64,000 nucleotides of DNA from Oikopleura dioica (GCA_907165135.1 OU015566.1:10648157-10712156), one strand, 5' to 3'. Positions 43,848-60,304 are shown, counted from the stretch's first letter. Made by a program: numbers and translations. The notes: generated from the sequence alone by a model not told the origin.

Positions 43848-45981
43848 ATGTCGGTAGGAATGCTACAGGAAAGTAAATTATCAATGACCCATTTTATTAG
43901 ATTTCTAATTCAGGAACCAAAAGGATTAGCCGAAGAAATGGCTACTTCAGCCTTCGAATACGATCCTCACAATTTCTGGCATGTTTATAAAACCCTCAGA
44001 AATATCGAAATTCAAGAGCCGAACGAGGTCATTTTCGACAGATTTACGAAGGACAGACAAGTCTCATTCTCTTGTAACTTTGAAGAATACTGTTCAGAGG
44101 TACAGTTAGTAAAGCTTCTTCTGTAAAACAGCTGTTTAAGTGGAAGACAAAAACCTCAATCAGCTCCTCTTTTGAAGAGAAAATTTCACCGGGAAAACGT
44201 GAAAATTTCTATGTCACAAGTGGACTCGCTCGAAACAGTGCTTTTTTCAACCCAACTGTTGATGTGAGCACGTTGAGCACAAATGGCCATTACTTATCAT
44301 CAATGAGCTCGAGGGTCGCACCTGGACGGGTTCAACTTTTGGAAACTCCGGAACTAGCTCTAAATAGCAATCAATTAGTCCGGCCTGGATTTCTTATCTT
44401 GGGTGAACTCTTGCACATTCTCTGACTCACGTTTTCTGAGCTAGAATGAAAAGACCATCGATTTGGACTTCCATAGCTCGTACTGCTTTAGTTTCTGGTA
44501 TTCTCACTTCGGTATCCCTTCAGGCAGTTTCGTAATTCACTTGAACCGCGATGGAGTTTCTAAGCCTGTGGAAATCTTTGGAATCGGCGCGTATTACCCA
44601 GATAAAGCAGGAAGGGCTGAGAACGCTAATTCACCTCCACTAGAAATGATCGCGGGATAAGCTCATTTTAAAGACCAGAACCTTGGTTGGAAGACTTACG
44701 AGGACAGCTTAATCGCCCGTGATACAGAGGACTGGCGGTATTTTCAAATTCAATTTGATACAGAACAAAGCGAAGACTGGAAGGGAATGTCGATTTTATT
44801 TCAAAATGTGAGAGGAGAGAATTTCCTGTCAAACATAGCGCTAGATGACATCCAGCTGAATCCCAAAGACTGTCAAATTCTTCCTGAACCCTTTCCACTT
44901 CCACCTGACCTGCCCGCTCCTCCGGCCAAAGTTGATCCGACAATCCCAAGCAAAATGTTCTTCGAAGACTGGAAACTCTTTCCGCCTGAAAAACGACTCC
45001 AATCTCAACTTGAATACGACGAATCGTTAAAAACTGGCCAAAAAATATCCATCCGATTTTCTCAATGCGGAGGTGAGGAGATTTACCAAGAAGGTGGAAT
45101 CTGCTGCAATGGAAAAATGCATTCAAGGAGATCGGGAAACAACTGCTGTAGGAAAAAGCCGTTCTTCACGAGGAAGCAAATTTGCTGCGGGAAGGAGGTT
45201 GCCGACAAGAGGAAATATGGATGTTGTAATAAAGAGCTGTATTTATTAGCGGATAGTTTTTGCTGTGGTTCAGAGATGAGGTTTGTTAAAAATTACCGAT
45301 ATGAAACTGCCGCCATTATATTAGAAATTGAAAGCATTTTACTTAAATGGAATGCCTCAATAGCATCAGCGCTATTTTCAAGCCAAAAATGACCATAAAA
45401 TAGATCGTTCCAGATTTTATCCCTTAGCAATCTACCTCATCTCGTTCTCAGAAATCCTCCCTCGATCTCAGCTGGAGCGCTGCTGCCCCGTTACCCAGAT
45501 TCGTTACAATCCATCAATCCATTTTTGCTGTGGTGGGCGGCTGGTAGACAAAGAGCTCAAAGAAAGAGGCTATCAATGCTGTGACAATCAGATCTTCGAG
45601 CCAGGAAAGAAATCGGGTGTGCTGAGTGGACAACATTGCTGTGGATCTGGAGCTGGTCAAAAGCTTTTGTCAAAGGAGCAAGGTTGCTGCAAAAATAGAG
45701 CCGGAGCCAAAGGATACGATCCTACAAACGAGTTCTGTTGTGCGGGGAAAGTCTATCACTCGAAAGTCCATGAGTGCGTGAAACCCTACAATAAAAAAGA
45801 GTTCGCCAAGAGGATCTTTGGTGGTGATCGCGCTCCTGGAACCTCCCCAGGAGAAGATAGATGGATGACGCTACACGATTTCATCGAAAATGAAGATAAG
45901 GTAAAGAAAAGCTATAATTACGAAGAACTCGATGAAGTGATAAGACCTGACTGGAGAAGCTTTTATAATTTATATCACTGA
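43848..45981 (+). CDS. MAM-domain plus galaxin-like dicysteine-repeat protein
   Basis: The first part encodes a MAM domain: CNFEEYCS, GHYLSSMSSRVAPGRVQLLE, YCFSFWYSHFG, EDWRYFQIQF and LSNIALDDIQL in the order usual for the family. A Pro-rich linker follows (PLPPDLPAPPAK), then at least ten CC pairs at regular spacing (GICCNGKMH, NNCCRKKP, QICCGKEV, YGCCNKEL, SFCCGSE... EFCCAGKVY), as in galaxins of coral skeleton. Stop TGA 45981. Introns at 44100-44130 and about 45291-45473 are GT-AG. Two others (about 44405-44442 and 44592-44684) have no GT-AG solution in phase and may use non-canonical borders. No signal peptide was found at the first ATG, so an upstream exon is likely. An extracellular matrix role is expected from the domains. 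Confidence 0.75.
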
Positions 45982-46144
45982 AAACTTTCTCTTGCAGAAT
46001 AAAAGTAAAACATTAATTGACGTGAGCATGATTTGAGGGCATATCTGAGCAGTTAAAACATTATCTATCTCCGGGCAAATATATTCGAGCTCTTCAGATT
46101 ATGAGAGTGAGTAATTTTGACAAAATTCAAAGCATAAAAGCCCG

Positions 46145-46625
46145 AATTTCATACATACATCCGGGCTGGTAGATAGCTCAGTTAGCCTCCACGGGGCGGC
46201 TTCTTATATGCTCATGCAGGAGCATGTCGCGCGCTATAAAATATGGATCCTGCGTAAGCTGTTCGAAGCCCGTCTTTGACTTCGGATGGGCGCTACCAGT
46301 CTGTTCCCCCTGAAGGAGCCGAAAGTAAGGGGAGAACTTATAGGCTAAAAACTCCTAACTGCAGATAAAGGGGTTCTCTGAAGTGGAGGGCAGAGTTTTT
46401 ATAGACTAAATAAGTACCAGAGCGCAACATCAATGCTCACGTCTTTTTAACTTGATTTTTGCGTATTTTATAGAACTTATCTAAGTTATTTTTAGTATAT
46501 TTGTATATTGACACCATGAATAGAGACAATACTTTGTAGATACAGGTAAAGTACTAATATTGCCTAGGGCCACATAATGAGAATGTGTGAAATTGCTATG
46601 TGTATGAAATTGAATTGAATTGAAA
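46145..46625 (+). mobile_element. tRNA-derived SINE
   Basis: The 5' part has a pol III A box (TAGCTCAGTTAG, about 46171-46182) and B box (GTTCGAAGCCC, about 46261-46271), in tRNA-like order, flanked by a GCTACCAG end near 46300. A long AT-rich body follows, and the 3' end is a simple repeat (TTGAA)n at about 46603-46622, as in LINE-mobilised SINEs. No perfect target duplication was identified. Confidence 0.65.
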
Positions 46626-46814
46626 GTGTATGCTTTTCATGTTTTCTGTAGTTCCGAGGAGGATGCAAATAGTTGTTGTTGGGGGTTGAGTTGATTATTT
46701 ACGTAGTGGTTTTCCTAAACCTGCCTAGGTGGAAGAAGAACGGTTAGGCGAACAGAGGGGAGAGGAAAACGTCTAAGAAGGCGTGGCAGTCACGGGACAC
46801 AGAAGATTTCAGGT

Positions 46815-51099
<4,285 letters not shown>

Positions 51100-51917
51100 C
51101 TAGTCGGAGTCGTCGGCAGATGGCTCGGACTTAACTGAGCCCTGGGTAGACGGGGATGGGGTCTGCGTAAGCGGCTGTGAGGGGATAGACATATCGGGCG
51201 TAAGCGCTAGAATTTCGGAACTAGGATCGAACTTGACTGTTTTTGAGTTCATGATTTTGTCGGAGGAAAATTTGCTCGATTTTCTGATCATTATTTGAGA
51301 AAACTAAAGTTAGCATGGGGAAGCAGGATCAGAAAATGAGAGGTCATGAACTGGTCCTGGAAGAGCCAAGGATGTTATGTGTTGCATCATGGGAATCATG
51401 AATCTTTTCACAAGTTCGATAAAGAGTAATTCGATGAGTTCAAGAATCGCAATCATAATATTTTTGAAACAAACATCAATTGTGTCTTGGTAACTGTCAA
51501 AAAACACTTAGATTCTTGAAAGCATGAATTTTACAAGATATCGAACTCGGACCTGAACGCGTCCATCGAATTCCGGAAAACAAGTCCCGTCTCTCGCTCA
51601 GTGCCAGGCTCATACGCCTCCACTAGCTCAGAGAGCCGACCCATCATATCAGATAGTTGCGAGAATGTTTTCTGGAGACCTCTCGTGTCCTGAAAGAATG
51701 CGTGTTGCCCGAACATGTGTCAAACCTGTCTCCTTGCCATTTCATTCAAATTTCCCACAACAGCTGACCGGGCGATCATTTTTTAGTTTCCTTCTGTACC
51801 TAACTGTACAGTTTGTTCATTTATGCACGGTGTCACTCGTCGGTTCAGGGGAGGTTTCCGACGAGGCTTCACGAGAACATTCATTTCCGGGAATCCGTGT
51901 ATCTGGTCGAAAAACAT
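51100..51917 (-). CDS. 218-aa unknown protein, five exons
   Basis: Exons 51917-51800, 51763-51726, 51689-51535, 51493-51352 and 51303-51100 join through GT-AG introns of 36-49 nt with matching phases, and the frame closes only when all are spliced. The product has a basic N-terminal part (VKPRRKPPLNRRVTPC), amphipathic helices (GLQKTFSQLSDMMGRLSELV and AILELIELLFIELVKRFMIP) that could form coiled coils, and a Ser/Pro-rich acidic tail (SVKSEPSADDSD). No family recognised. Confidence 0.65.
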
Positions 51918-52239
51918 GATGACTTTGTTACTTGATGATTTACTGAGATTATCCAGTTACGGTTTCGTCGATTTTCAACGGTGATTACTTACAGAAGGAC
52001 TCCAAAAACCTTCAGGGATCATGAATTTGATGCATAAGAATGTTTTCAAGACGATAGAGTACGTTTTCTCGGCCGAAAAGCGATGAAAACCGGCCATTGA
52101 TGATGAAAAGATGATTTTGACTGACGAAAAATGAAACGATTCGACTGATACTGTGTCTTTACTGTCATCGAAGTCTCAAACCCGGATTATTCTCGATACA
52201 CCGGCATTCAGGAAACGATTTGGAGCCCTCTTTGTCCGT

Positions 52240-52970
52240 CTACCCGACAGAAATCTGTCTGGCAACCCAGGCCAGCTGTGGCAAATCTTCAACAAGGACA
52301 CTAATTCTAGGGCTCACCTGCACAAAGTGCTCGACACGAGGTCGTTTCACAGATGGGCCTTCCTCGGCGCTATGCCTCGGCCTTTTCGCGGGATGCGTTC
52401 CGGTCTTTGCGGCGCTGATGCACTCGCGAACGTTTCGATGGAAAACGCGTGCTGATCGCACTGGGCGGCACGCGTTCGACGGTTCAGTGGACACTTTTCC
52501 CCAATCAAGCTTTTTCACGCGATACTCAAACTGGTTCAAGGCTAACGCAAGGAAAGCCAAGGCTTCTCTACGATTGAGTAGCGCTTTCCTTGAGCTCAAC
52601 GACGGGGCCGAGCCTCGAAGAGCTATCGGTCAGGGCGTCGATCGGAACGAGATCGGCAATAGAATCTAACTCGGAGACTTCTTTTCTCGTCCTGGAGTCA
52701 ATCAGTGTTACTGATCTACCTGAACAATGGGTCATCAATTGTCCTAACATTGAAAAAGATAAATGTTCGAATAATATGAGCCCATTTTCCTTCAGAAGCT
52801 TGTGTAATTCGATTCTTGAGCGCCTTGACGAGCGTATTTCTGCCGACTCTGTACATTCGCGGCTTGGCCCCAGTCGGGATGAGCTCAGAGATCCGGACTC
52901 GGATTGCTTGAAAGTCATACTTCTGCTTGCTTGCAAGAGACCATTCTGCCTTCTCGACCATTCCAGTCAT
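52240..52970 (-). CDS. Unknown basic protein, exon structure unresolved
   Basis: From ATG 52970 a minus-strand frame encodes TGMVEKAEWSLASKQKYDF and a basic helical segment (YRVGRNTLVKALKNRITQA). A short intron near 52740-52685 then allows two continuations in different phases, and another frame to 52240 holds basic, NLS-like sequence (KRPRVEHFV). Higher GC than the surroundings and long frames on both strands (plus: 52220-52669 and 52590-53003) make the strand choice uncertain; the minus strand fits the start context and neighbours. Function unknown. Confidence 0.4.
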
Positions 52971-53705
52971 CGTTCTTTCCCTTTCCGAGTTTTGAATAAA
53001 TGATTCATGCTAGTCAAAAATACCAAAGTCGTAGTACAATCACTACGACGAGCCCCGTATTTTCCGGGCCTGTATGATTTACTCTCCTACAGTGAGGCCA
53101 AGGCAAACATACTCTTATTCAAAGAATCAAATGCGTGGTAATCAAATAATCAAAAAAGCCTAGGATAAAAACTACGACTTAGTGAGTTTACTACTGAATA
53201 AACTCAGAAGAGCCTTTTCCAGTTGGACTTTTGTCATTTTGAATAAGACATTCGACGGATTTAACTTATTTTGACTCAAAAACATGATTACTTCAACAAA
53301 ATTGGCTGATTTCGGCACTAGAATGATCGTTTTTTCAAAATTTTTACCAAGCTTCATCACAAAGAAAGACTGAATTTAGGTAGTCAGAGCCATAAACACT
53401 ACGTAGCTGCAATATCAGGAAAACGAACACGCTCGAAAAGGATTTCTATTGAATAAAACTCATTCCTGTTCAGTAATTCTGGTGCTTATGATCGCCGATT
53501 TCTGATTTTTTAAAAGCAAAAATCAGTGATCCGATTTCTTCGCCATTCTTCTTACTGTATTTCTCAAAGAATGAAAATAAAAAAAGTTAGATTTTTAGAG
53601 ATTTTTTTTTTCTGGCTCTCTCTGGCTCAGTATTTTTTTCTAAGTTAGGGTTTCTTTATAAGCGAGCGAGAGAGAGAGGCAGAGAGAGTTTTTTTTTGAA
53701 AACGG

Positions 53706-53978
53706 CTAGAGCGGCTCGATGGATCGGGATACGAGCCTGTCCATAATAGTACAAACGACACTCGCCTCTCGACGAATCAGCGCCCGCCATTCACGTGGCT
53801 CCAGCAGAAAGTGTGGTAACCGCACCGCGCCTTTTCTCAACGGGGCGCTATTTTCAAGAGTCTGGCAGGTCCAAATCAAGCCCGCTCGATCACGAGCAAC
53901 AAGCTCGAGTTCTGGCACATTCATTCCATTTTTGAGGCGAATTTTCCAGCGATTGCGTAATTTTTTGAAATATTTCAA
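53706..53978 (-). CDS. 90-aa hypothetical protein
   Basis: ATG at 53978 opens a 90-codon frame with a basic start (KYFKKLRNRWKIRLKNG) and an ordered-looking middle (ELELVARDRAGLIWTC, RLPHFLLEPREWRALI). The LEP.EW.AL pattern is faintly like the DNA-binding strand-helix of PC4-type coactivators, but this is too weak to name it. A plus-strand frame (53719-54177) overlaps; one is a shadow. Confidence 0.35.
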   Translation of the reverse strand: MKYFKKLRNRWKIRLKNGMNVPELELVARDRAGLIWTCQTLENSAPLRKGAVRLPHFLLEPREWRALIRREASVVCTIMDRLVSRSIEPL

Positions 53979-54178
53979 CCTTTATGCAAACACCACGGCT
54001 CAAAAGCGTATTTTCGAAAATGCTACAGGGGGGTCATTCAACAACTACCGGGACGATTCCCATCATGAAGCGTTATTCTGTGCTCTGATGGGTCAATCAT
54101 GCAAATCAGCCCGGTCGTTGTTGAAAGAACCCCTTGTAGAATCTACTGGTAAATTGCTCCTGAGTCAGGACTCCTGAC

Positions 54179-54252
54179 CAGAGTTGCAAATTTTCTAAAC
54201 TGAGCTAGCTGAGCAGCCGCTCAGCAAAAATAAAGCGAAATTTGCAACTCTG
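54179..54252. mobile_element. 74-bp mini inverted-repeat element, hAT-like ends
   Basis: CAGAGTTGCAAATTT at the left end returns inverted (AAATTTGCAACTCTG) at the right end, with a GCTCAGC-rich middle. The CAGAG terminus is shared with the MITE at 50336, but no target duplication is visible. Confidence 0.6.
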
Positions 54253-54850
54253 TGGGGAAAGAGCATCTGATTATTGAAAAACCTATCCACGACTTCATGC
54301 AGATTGTTGAAGAACTATCAGATTGAAGGAACGTTGCATTTTCAGGATGGAGCTGATTGTGATGGTTTCACATCACTTTTATCAAGCTCAATCCTGAAAA
54401 AAGAATAGCCCACTCTGAATAGGAAAGCCACTGTTTTGGAAACAAATTTAATCCATTTGATGATTAAATATTTTATTATTAGACTTTCATCATTATTTTA
54501 TTGCTCAGAGTCTGAGTCTCAGAGTCTTAGCTTTAGACGAGGACTAATCATAAATTAGAAAATCATCATTTCTCAAGTCGTATTGAAATATCCCATCAGG
54601 ATGTTGCACTACCGACTTCAATTTGAGCCGATGCTAAAGTTCAAGATACAAGAATGTCTCAAACCGACCTGACTAGCACATGAGTTCAATGCGAAATCAA
54701 CAACTTATCCATCCTGATCAGAAAAACGCTGAAGCGTGCTCCCCGGCGTCCCAGACTCTGAGACAGTGTTGTCTTTTTCTATCGCTCCCACTTTCCTTGG
54801 ATTCCAAAAATGATGATGATGCTGAATTCTTGGATTGTTTTATTGAACTG

Positions 54851-56346
54851 TTAATACAGGTAAGAATTCAGTTTGAAGGCTCTGTTCGGTTTCTTCGGAC
54901 TTGAGCTCATTCCACCAACGCTGATCATTTCCTCAAGCGGTTTGATGAACACGTATTGGAAGATCCAGAAGGTCCCACAAAAGCACAAGATGTTCCAACA
55001 GTGAAACGCAAAGTAGATCGCCTTGAATGTCAGCTGGTTGTAATTCAAGTGCTAAAATGAAGATGACTCGAGCAAATTATGAAAAATAGAATTTGATCGG
55101 GCGCGGCTTCATTTTACCTCGTGATTGGTAGAACAGCTATTGATCTTGGCCTGGAGTTCGGTATCGTCGGTAATGTACGCGACAACGATGTTGTAGAAAT
55201 TGATGCTTTTACAGCTGATAGCGTCGATTTCCCTGAAAAATATTATTCGATGAATCAACTTTAATCAACCTGTAGTAAAAGTCAAAATCATCGTCGTAGT
55301 TGTCAATCACGAGCCTCGCCAGGTACCGGAAGAAGATATCATCGGCTGCATTTTTCTTAAACTCCTTCAGGACAGTCTTGATATCATCTTTTTTAATGGA
55401 TAAGTCGTCCTTCAAAGTCTGATCTTTAAAACTATCAGCTTTGTCTGGATCTGCTGTTGCGATGTGCACAGCTTGATCAGCTTCATCGTTGGATTCTAAG
55501 AGGGAACGCGGTTGATTCTTTTTGATGACGTTTGGAATTGATGGTGCAGCAGTAGTTTTTGAGACAGTCCATGAGTTCTTAGCTCCGCCGATCCCTGAAG
55601 ATCCGAAGAGATTCGTTTTCTTCGTTGTTGCTGCACCGAAAGAGTTACCAAAGCCGAACGATTTGCCGCCAAATGTTTTCTATTGCTCGTTTTAAAAAGT
55701 TTAGATTGTAGCAAGGCATACTTTGGTCGTTTGCGAGCCAAAAATTGAAGGACCTTTAGTCACTCCAAAATTTACGATTGACTTCGTCGTCGTTGCTCCG
55801 AAGTTCCCAAACGAGGGCTTTGTTGGTCCAAAACCTATCGTTTTCGCCGTAGTAGTTTGCGAATTTTTCACCCCAAACATAAACCCGTTTTGTAAGACCG
55901 TACTCTTCGTTGTTGTCACTTTCGAATTACGGCTTACCGGCGCTGTCCACGGCCGAGCTGTAGTAGGTGCGTTTGTTGCTACTGATTTTATTTTTGTGTT
56001 GTCCGGTACAACACCTTTTCAAAATAGTTTTAAACAACGAAATCATAAGGCTTACTTTTAGCTCCAAGCGAGTCAAGAAAACTTGTCAGTCCGCCACCGG
56101 AAGACGCAGGTTTTTCTGTTGATAATTCATTTGAATCCGCTGATAATTCGGTTAGGAAAGTAGTGTTAGTACAGTTTTACCTTTAGGTGCATTATTCTCT
56201 GTCTTTGTGGATGGTGGCATCCCAAAACCAAATATATTGGTGGCTTGAGGGTTTATTTGATTGGGTTGAGCATTGGCAACACTTGCCAAAAGCCCTAGAA
56301 ATGCTGCAAAAAGTATCAAAGATATTGATTCCTTTGAGAAAAACAT
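54851..56346 (-). CDS. Type I membrane protein with Thr/FG-rich ectodomain
   Basis: Six exons (56346-56181, 56139-56056, 56014-55722, 55679-55270, 55232-55118, 55051-54851), all GT-AG and phase-consistent, give 422 aa. A signal peptide (FFSKESISLILFAAFLGLLA, cut after ANA) is followed by a low-complexity region with repeated TTK and FG-type units (KTIGFGPTKPSFGNFG, SIVNFGVTKGPSIFG, KSFGFGNSFGAATTK), an acidic helical segment (DDIKTVLKEFKKNAADDIFF), a short two-Cys region, and one membrane helix (CWNILCFCGTFWIFQYVFI) with a basic Ser-rich tail. FG repeats on a secreted or membrane protein are unusual, as they are known from nucleoporins. A matrix or cell-surface role is a guess. No family recognised. 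Confidence 0.8.
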
Positions 56347-56551
56347 ATTTTGTTTTATTCTGGCTCGAGAATTCAACCCTTCTCGCGCTTATATTTGCGA
56401 TTATACCGTCATAAGAACGTAAGCAGTTGATAAGAACTCAATTCTATCTTCCCAGCTCTAGCTTTATTCTGCTATCATGGGAATGTTGGGCAAATATTTA
56501 TGCGAAATAATGAATAAATGATTGACAAGTAAGCTTTTTTATTTTATTTTT

Positions 56552-57102
56552 TTAACAGAGTTTGAATTTCTTCTTGTCTCCTTTTGGCCCTAGAATGCTG
56601 ATTTTCTTAGCTCCTTTCTTTGAAGTCGTGCAGACAAGCTATAATTTATTGTGAATAAGTTCAATCGTCGTTTCTTACTTTGAGGGAAGCTCCAGTTTTG
56701 AGACAGTCGATTTTTAGCTCCAAGCCATTTTCAGTTCTTTCTCGACCCTTGGTGCGGATGTAAGTCATGTCTTTGCGTTTGAAATAGCTGTCGAATGCAT
56801 CGTTTTCGTCGCAGACGTCTCCTGTTTCTTTTGATTCTGCTTGGGCACCTGAAATACTGAAATTTTGCTCAATCAAGTCATCTTACCGCAAGTAATGAGA
56901 GTATTCGCTGGAAAAACGATGCCATTCTTTCTGTTCTTCTTGCCTTTGTAAAGCTTGCCATCAACGCAATCGAGGATATTCACGTTCGCTGGCTTCCCAT
57001 CCTTGCATTTGAAGACGATTTTTTCTACTCCCTTGAAATAAGAATGCTGCTTCTGCACTCCTGCTGATAGATCCGTCAATTCGCAAGATTTAGGACCAAA
57101 CG
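56552..57102 (-). CDS. Secreted-type Cys-containing protein, 5' exon missing
   Basis: Three exons (57102-56887, 56848-56679, 56638-56552) join with GT-AG introns of about 38-41 nt in phase and end at TAA 56552. Paired Cys are spaced through Lys-rich sequence (SCELTDLSAGVQ, IVFKCKDGKPANVNILDC, GDVCDENDAF, LKLVCTTSKKGAKK, FKLC), which resembles tandem small disulfide domains of extracellular proteins, about 60 residues each. The first exon with a signal peptide was not found in 57110-57340. It lies 200 nt upstream of the membrane protein gene on the same strand. No family recognised. Confidence 0.6.
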
Positions 57103-57592
57103 CTGAAATTCAAAAGTTCTCTAAGGTAAATGATGGAAAAGTGTTTTTCCAACTCTTGCAACCGAGTGTCAATCAGTTCTTGATTCCTCATTTTTGGCAA
57201 AAATGAAAAGATTTGACAAAGACGAAAGAATCTAAAAACGCGTTGCAATTGGCGGTTATATGACAGGGAGAACATCGGCGACGCAAAGATAAGAAATAAA
57301 CATGATTTAGAGGATTTAGAAGGGAACAAAAGAAACTATGGCTGAAGGATTTTTTAAAATTAATATAAATTACATAACTCTAATGTTTGATAGTTACTTG
57401 TAAGAACAGGAAAACATTTGTTTCATTCTTTATTACTTATCAAAGTAAAGTGGGCAGGTGAAACAGGTTTCGTATCATTTTAGTTTTTCCGTAAGGAACT
57501 GATTTGATTCATTTTAGAGTCGGCCAACTCGGCCTCTTTATCTCAAACAGATCGATCCAAAGACGGAACACGCCAAGATATCAAACCATGTA

Positions 57593-57918
57593 CAGTCAGG
57601 TCTTGCAATTGCGCGAACTGCAATTGCGCGGTTTTTGGCGAAAATCTCGAATTTTTTTGCATTTTCGTAAAGTGCTTCTTTTGATAGTAAAATGCCAAAT
57701 AAGAACAGTTATTGAATATGCAACCAATTTTTTACTTTTCTAGAGACAAAGAAATAAAAATAACGTAAGATTTCAGCATGCATCTATATATTACGCAGAA
57801 AAGAGGCGAAAAAGATCAATAAATTTGTCCTATTTTCAAAAAAATTGACGGCTTGCAATTACGTGGTTTTAGGCGAAAATCCCGAAAAATAAAACCGCGC
57901 AATTGCAGGACCTGACTG
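57593..57918. mobile_element. 326-bp mariner-like MITE, TA-flanked
   Basis: Ends CAGTCAGGTCTTGCAATTGC and its inverted counterpart (about 23 of 25 bp paired) are bordered by TA at 57591-57592 and 57919-57920. CAGT ends with TA duplication are characteristic of Tc1/mariner. Internal GCAATTGCGCG and GGCGAAAATC motifs also recur inverted, extending the pairing. No transposase. Confidence 0.9.
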
Positions 57919-58428
57919 TATCTACGGATTTTATAATGCATTTTTGAAGTCCCGACTTTTATCGAAAAGGGACATTGATTTCAATCAGTAGACGAAAGAC
58001 ATCCTGGGTTAGGAATTTTTCTAAAAACCAACATTGAAACCTCTTCCAGGGGTTCACATTGCGGTATCTCGGTCGGTATATCACACATGCAGCACCTCTA
58101 ATATCCGGAAAAGTGATGATGACCTTGAAGTCTGTCAGTGTGGTGGTGGAGCTGAATCGACGTTACTAATTGATCATCCTAAACAACTCCTCCCGCGGTC
58201 GCCAGCTTTTTAAACCAGCGCAGTCTGACGTCTTCGACATTTTTTATTGCAAATCAGAGAAACAAGAAAAAAGGGGGATGAGAATTAACGCGGTTTGGCA
58301 GATGATCGGAATATCGACTGTTATTGGCGAGAATAAACAGGAACTAAGTAAACTTACAGGAAAGGGTTGATGATTTTTTAGTAATTTATTGTTTGCTTCT
58401 ATAATTGAAACATTCGCTACCCTCGAAG

Positions 58429-58645
58429 ATGCGAACTTCTTCTGCAAAAACTGGCTCGAAGAAGATTTATCTTGCAGGTAAGATTCGTTTTAATGCATAT
58501 ACCTAAACAATCATTGAAGACAGTCGAAAAAGAAACACTTCATCTACCGAGTATCAAAAATATTCAACGATCTAAGTTGGAGAGTCTCCACTGGTCGATG
58601 CGCGAACAGAAGATCCAAAAAGATCCGAAAGAGACGGGAAAGTAG
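58429..58645 (+). CDS. 56-aa unknown protein, two exons
   Basis: Exon 1 (58429-58477, RTSSAKTGSKKIYLA) joins exon 2 (58524-58645) through a 46-nt GT-AG intron (donor GTAAGA) and closes with TAG. The product is basic and helical (IQRSKLESLHWSMREQKI). Just beyond, at 58643-58675, another GT-AG pair could extend it into a further open segment (YDPMQAVIRSAVLDHVTRI, to 58828), so a longer isoform is possible. No family recognised. Confidence 0.45.
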
Positions 58646-59490
58646 TTCGGGTAAGGGAAAATATTTTATTAAAGATTACGATCCGATGCAAGCTGTCATT
58701 CGATCGGCAGTACTGGATCATGTGACGAGGATCAGACAGATGGCAAAGGCCAAGGCGACGGCCTATAAGACGGTTTCCAAGAGGAAAACCTGTATCATTT
58801 CAGGAATGGCTGGGAAAACTTATCTCTAAAAGAAGCGGCCGTAATTGATGAGCTTCATTAATAAGAGTTTGATTTTAATTGACCCTAATGCGGATCCGGT
58901 CAATCCAAGTTTTCTAAACAACTTTCGATTTCATGCTACTTATTTTAGCATATTGGGAGAAGTCTCTAATTGTGGCATCTGAAAAATTCTTAGCCAAGGC
59001 ATGCAATACATGGTTGGAAAGAGCAGAAAAAACTGAACAAAACTGCACTTTTAGATTTTTTTTGATAATGGAAAAAAATTATTCTAGAGACGATTTTCTC
59101 TAAATTTTCCCAAAATTGGAAAGCGATTTTCGCTAAAATTTTTCATTAAGCTCTAAAAACTGACTTCAGAAATGAAATCAGCGTAGTCAAATCTACTGGA
59201 TTGGAAGTTTTCAGCTGTTCATCTCAATGATAAGCTCTTATCGAAATCGCGGGAAAAGAAAGAAAAAACTCAAATTCGCCGGTAGGGCGGCGCTCGCGCG
59301 CTGCAGCGCCAGCGGAGGACACACAAGGGAAGCATCAAAAAACTTCTTTCTCTTCGAAGAGCTTGTTCTTTTCTAGTGGCCTTTTAAATTACTTTATGAT
59401 AACTTTTATATAATATTTATATTCTTTAACTGATTTTTTCTTTATGATATCTTTTATTAATAGATATTATTAATAGACTATTAACCCTAG

Positions 59491-60076
59491 CCGGATGAAT
59501 GAAAATGGCATTCTCGGGACCAAATCATGACCCCCTTCTTTCTAGTGCTTATCTGAAAGCCCATGATCTTAGGAGTCGAATGGTATGTTACTTAGGGTTA
59601 AGTCATAAAAAATGACGTCATTTTGCTCGAAATAAGGCCCTTATGGGGAAAACCTATGTAGTGCCATAACTTTTTATTGAACATATAAAAGTATATTGAT
59701 CTTAGGCTCATTCGAAAGAGCAGCTCGAGATCTAGGTCGGGAGAGGAAAATCGCGGTCAACCACCCGGTCAACCACGTGGTCAAAATTTTGAAACCGGCC
59801 GGTTCAACGCGGTTTATGGCTCCCGACCTAGATCTCAAGTTCCTCTTACGAATGAGCCCAAAATCAATATACTTTTATATGTTCAATAAAAAGTTATGCC
59901 ACTACATAGGTTTTCCCCATAAGGCCCTTATTTCGACCAAAATGACGTCATTATCTATGACTCAGACCCTAAATAACATATCATTCGACTCCTCAGATCA
60001 TCGGCTTTCAGATAAGCACTAGAAAGAAGGGGGTCATAATTTGGTCCCGAGAATGCTATTTTCATTCATCAGCCGG
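59491..60076. mobile_element. 586-bp fold-back element nested in the 2.4-kb element
   Basis: Arms 59491-59744 and 59818-60076 (CCGGATGAATGAAAATGGCA and its near-complement; CCATAACTTTTTATTGAACA and its complement) are inverted copies with about 5-10% difference by eye. The 70-bp centre has a GGTCAACCAC/ CCGGCCGG-type core. Confidence 0.85.
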
Positions 60077-60304
60077 TCAAAAATCATTTTCTTCGGGTAC
60101 CGGCCAAGAGGCGCCAAATATGGCGCCGCACCGTTTTTTTTTAATAAAAACAATCAATGCTTTTTCTTTAAAACTTTTAACAAATATATTAAAAATCAAT
60201 TTTATCAATATAAGCATGGATTAAGGACCCCCCCGTCAGCTTTTTTTGAAAAATCAAATTTCGGAATTATAAAATTTTGACCCCGGAAATGGATTATACA
60301 GGTT

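Noticed and set aside
52220-53003. Plus-strand frames of 149 and 137 codons
   Set aside because: They overlap the minus-strand candidate gene; neighbouring genes and the ATG context favour minus. Not fully excluded.
54179-54252. Complete hAT insertion
   Set aside because: No 8-bp target duplication flanks it, so it is listed only as a mini inverted-repeat element.
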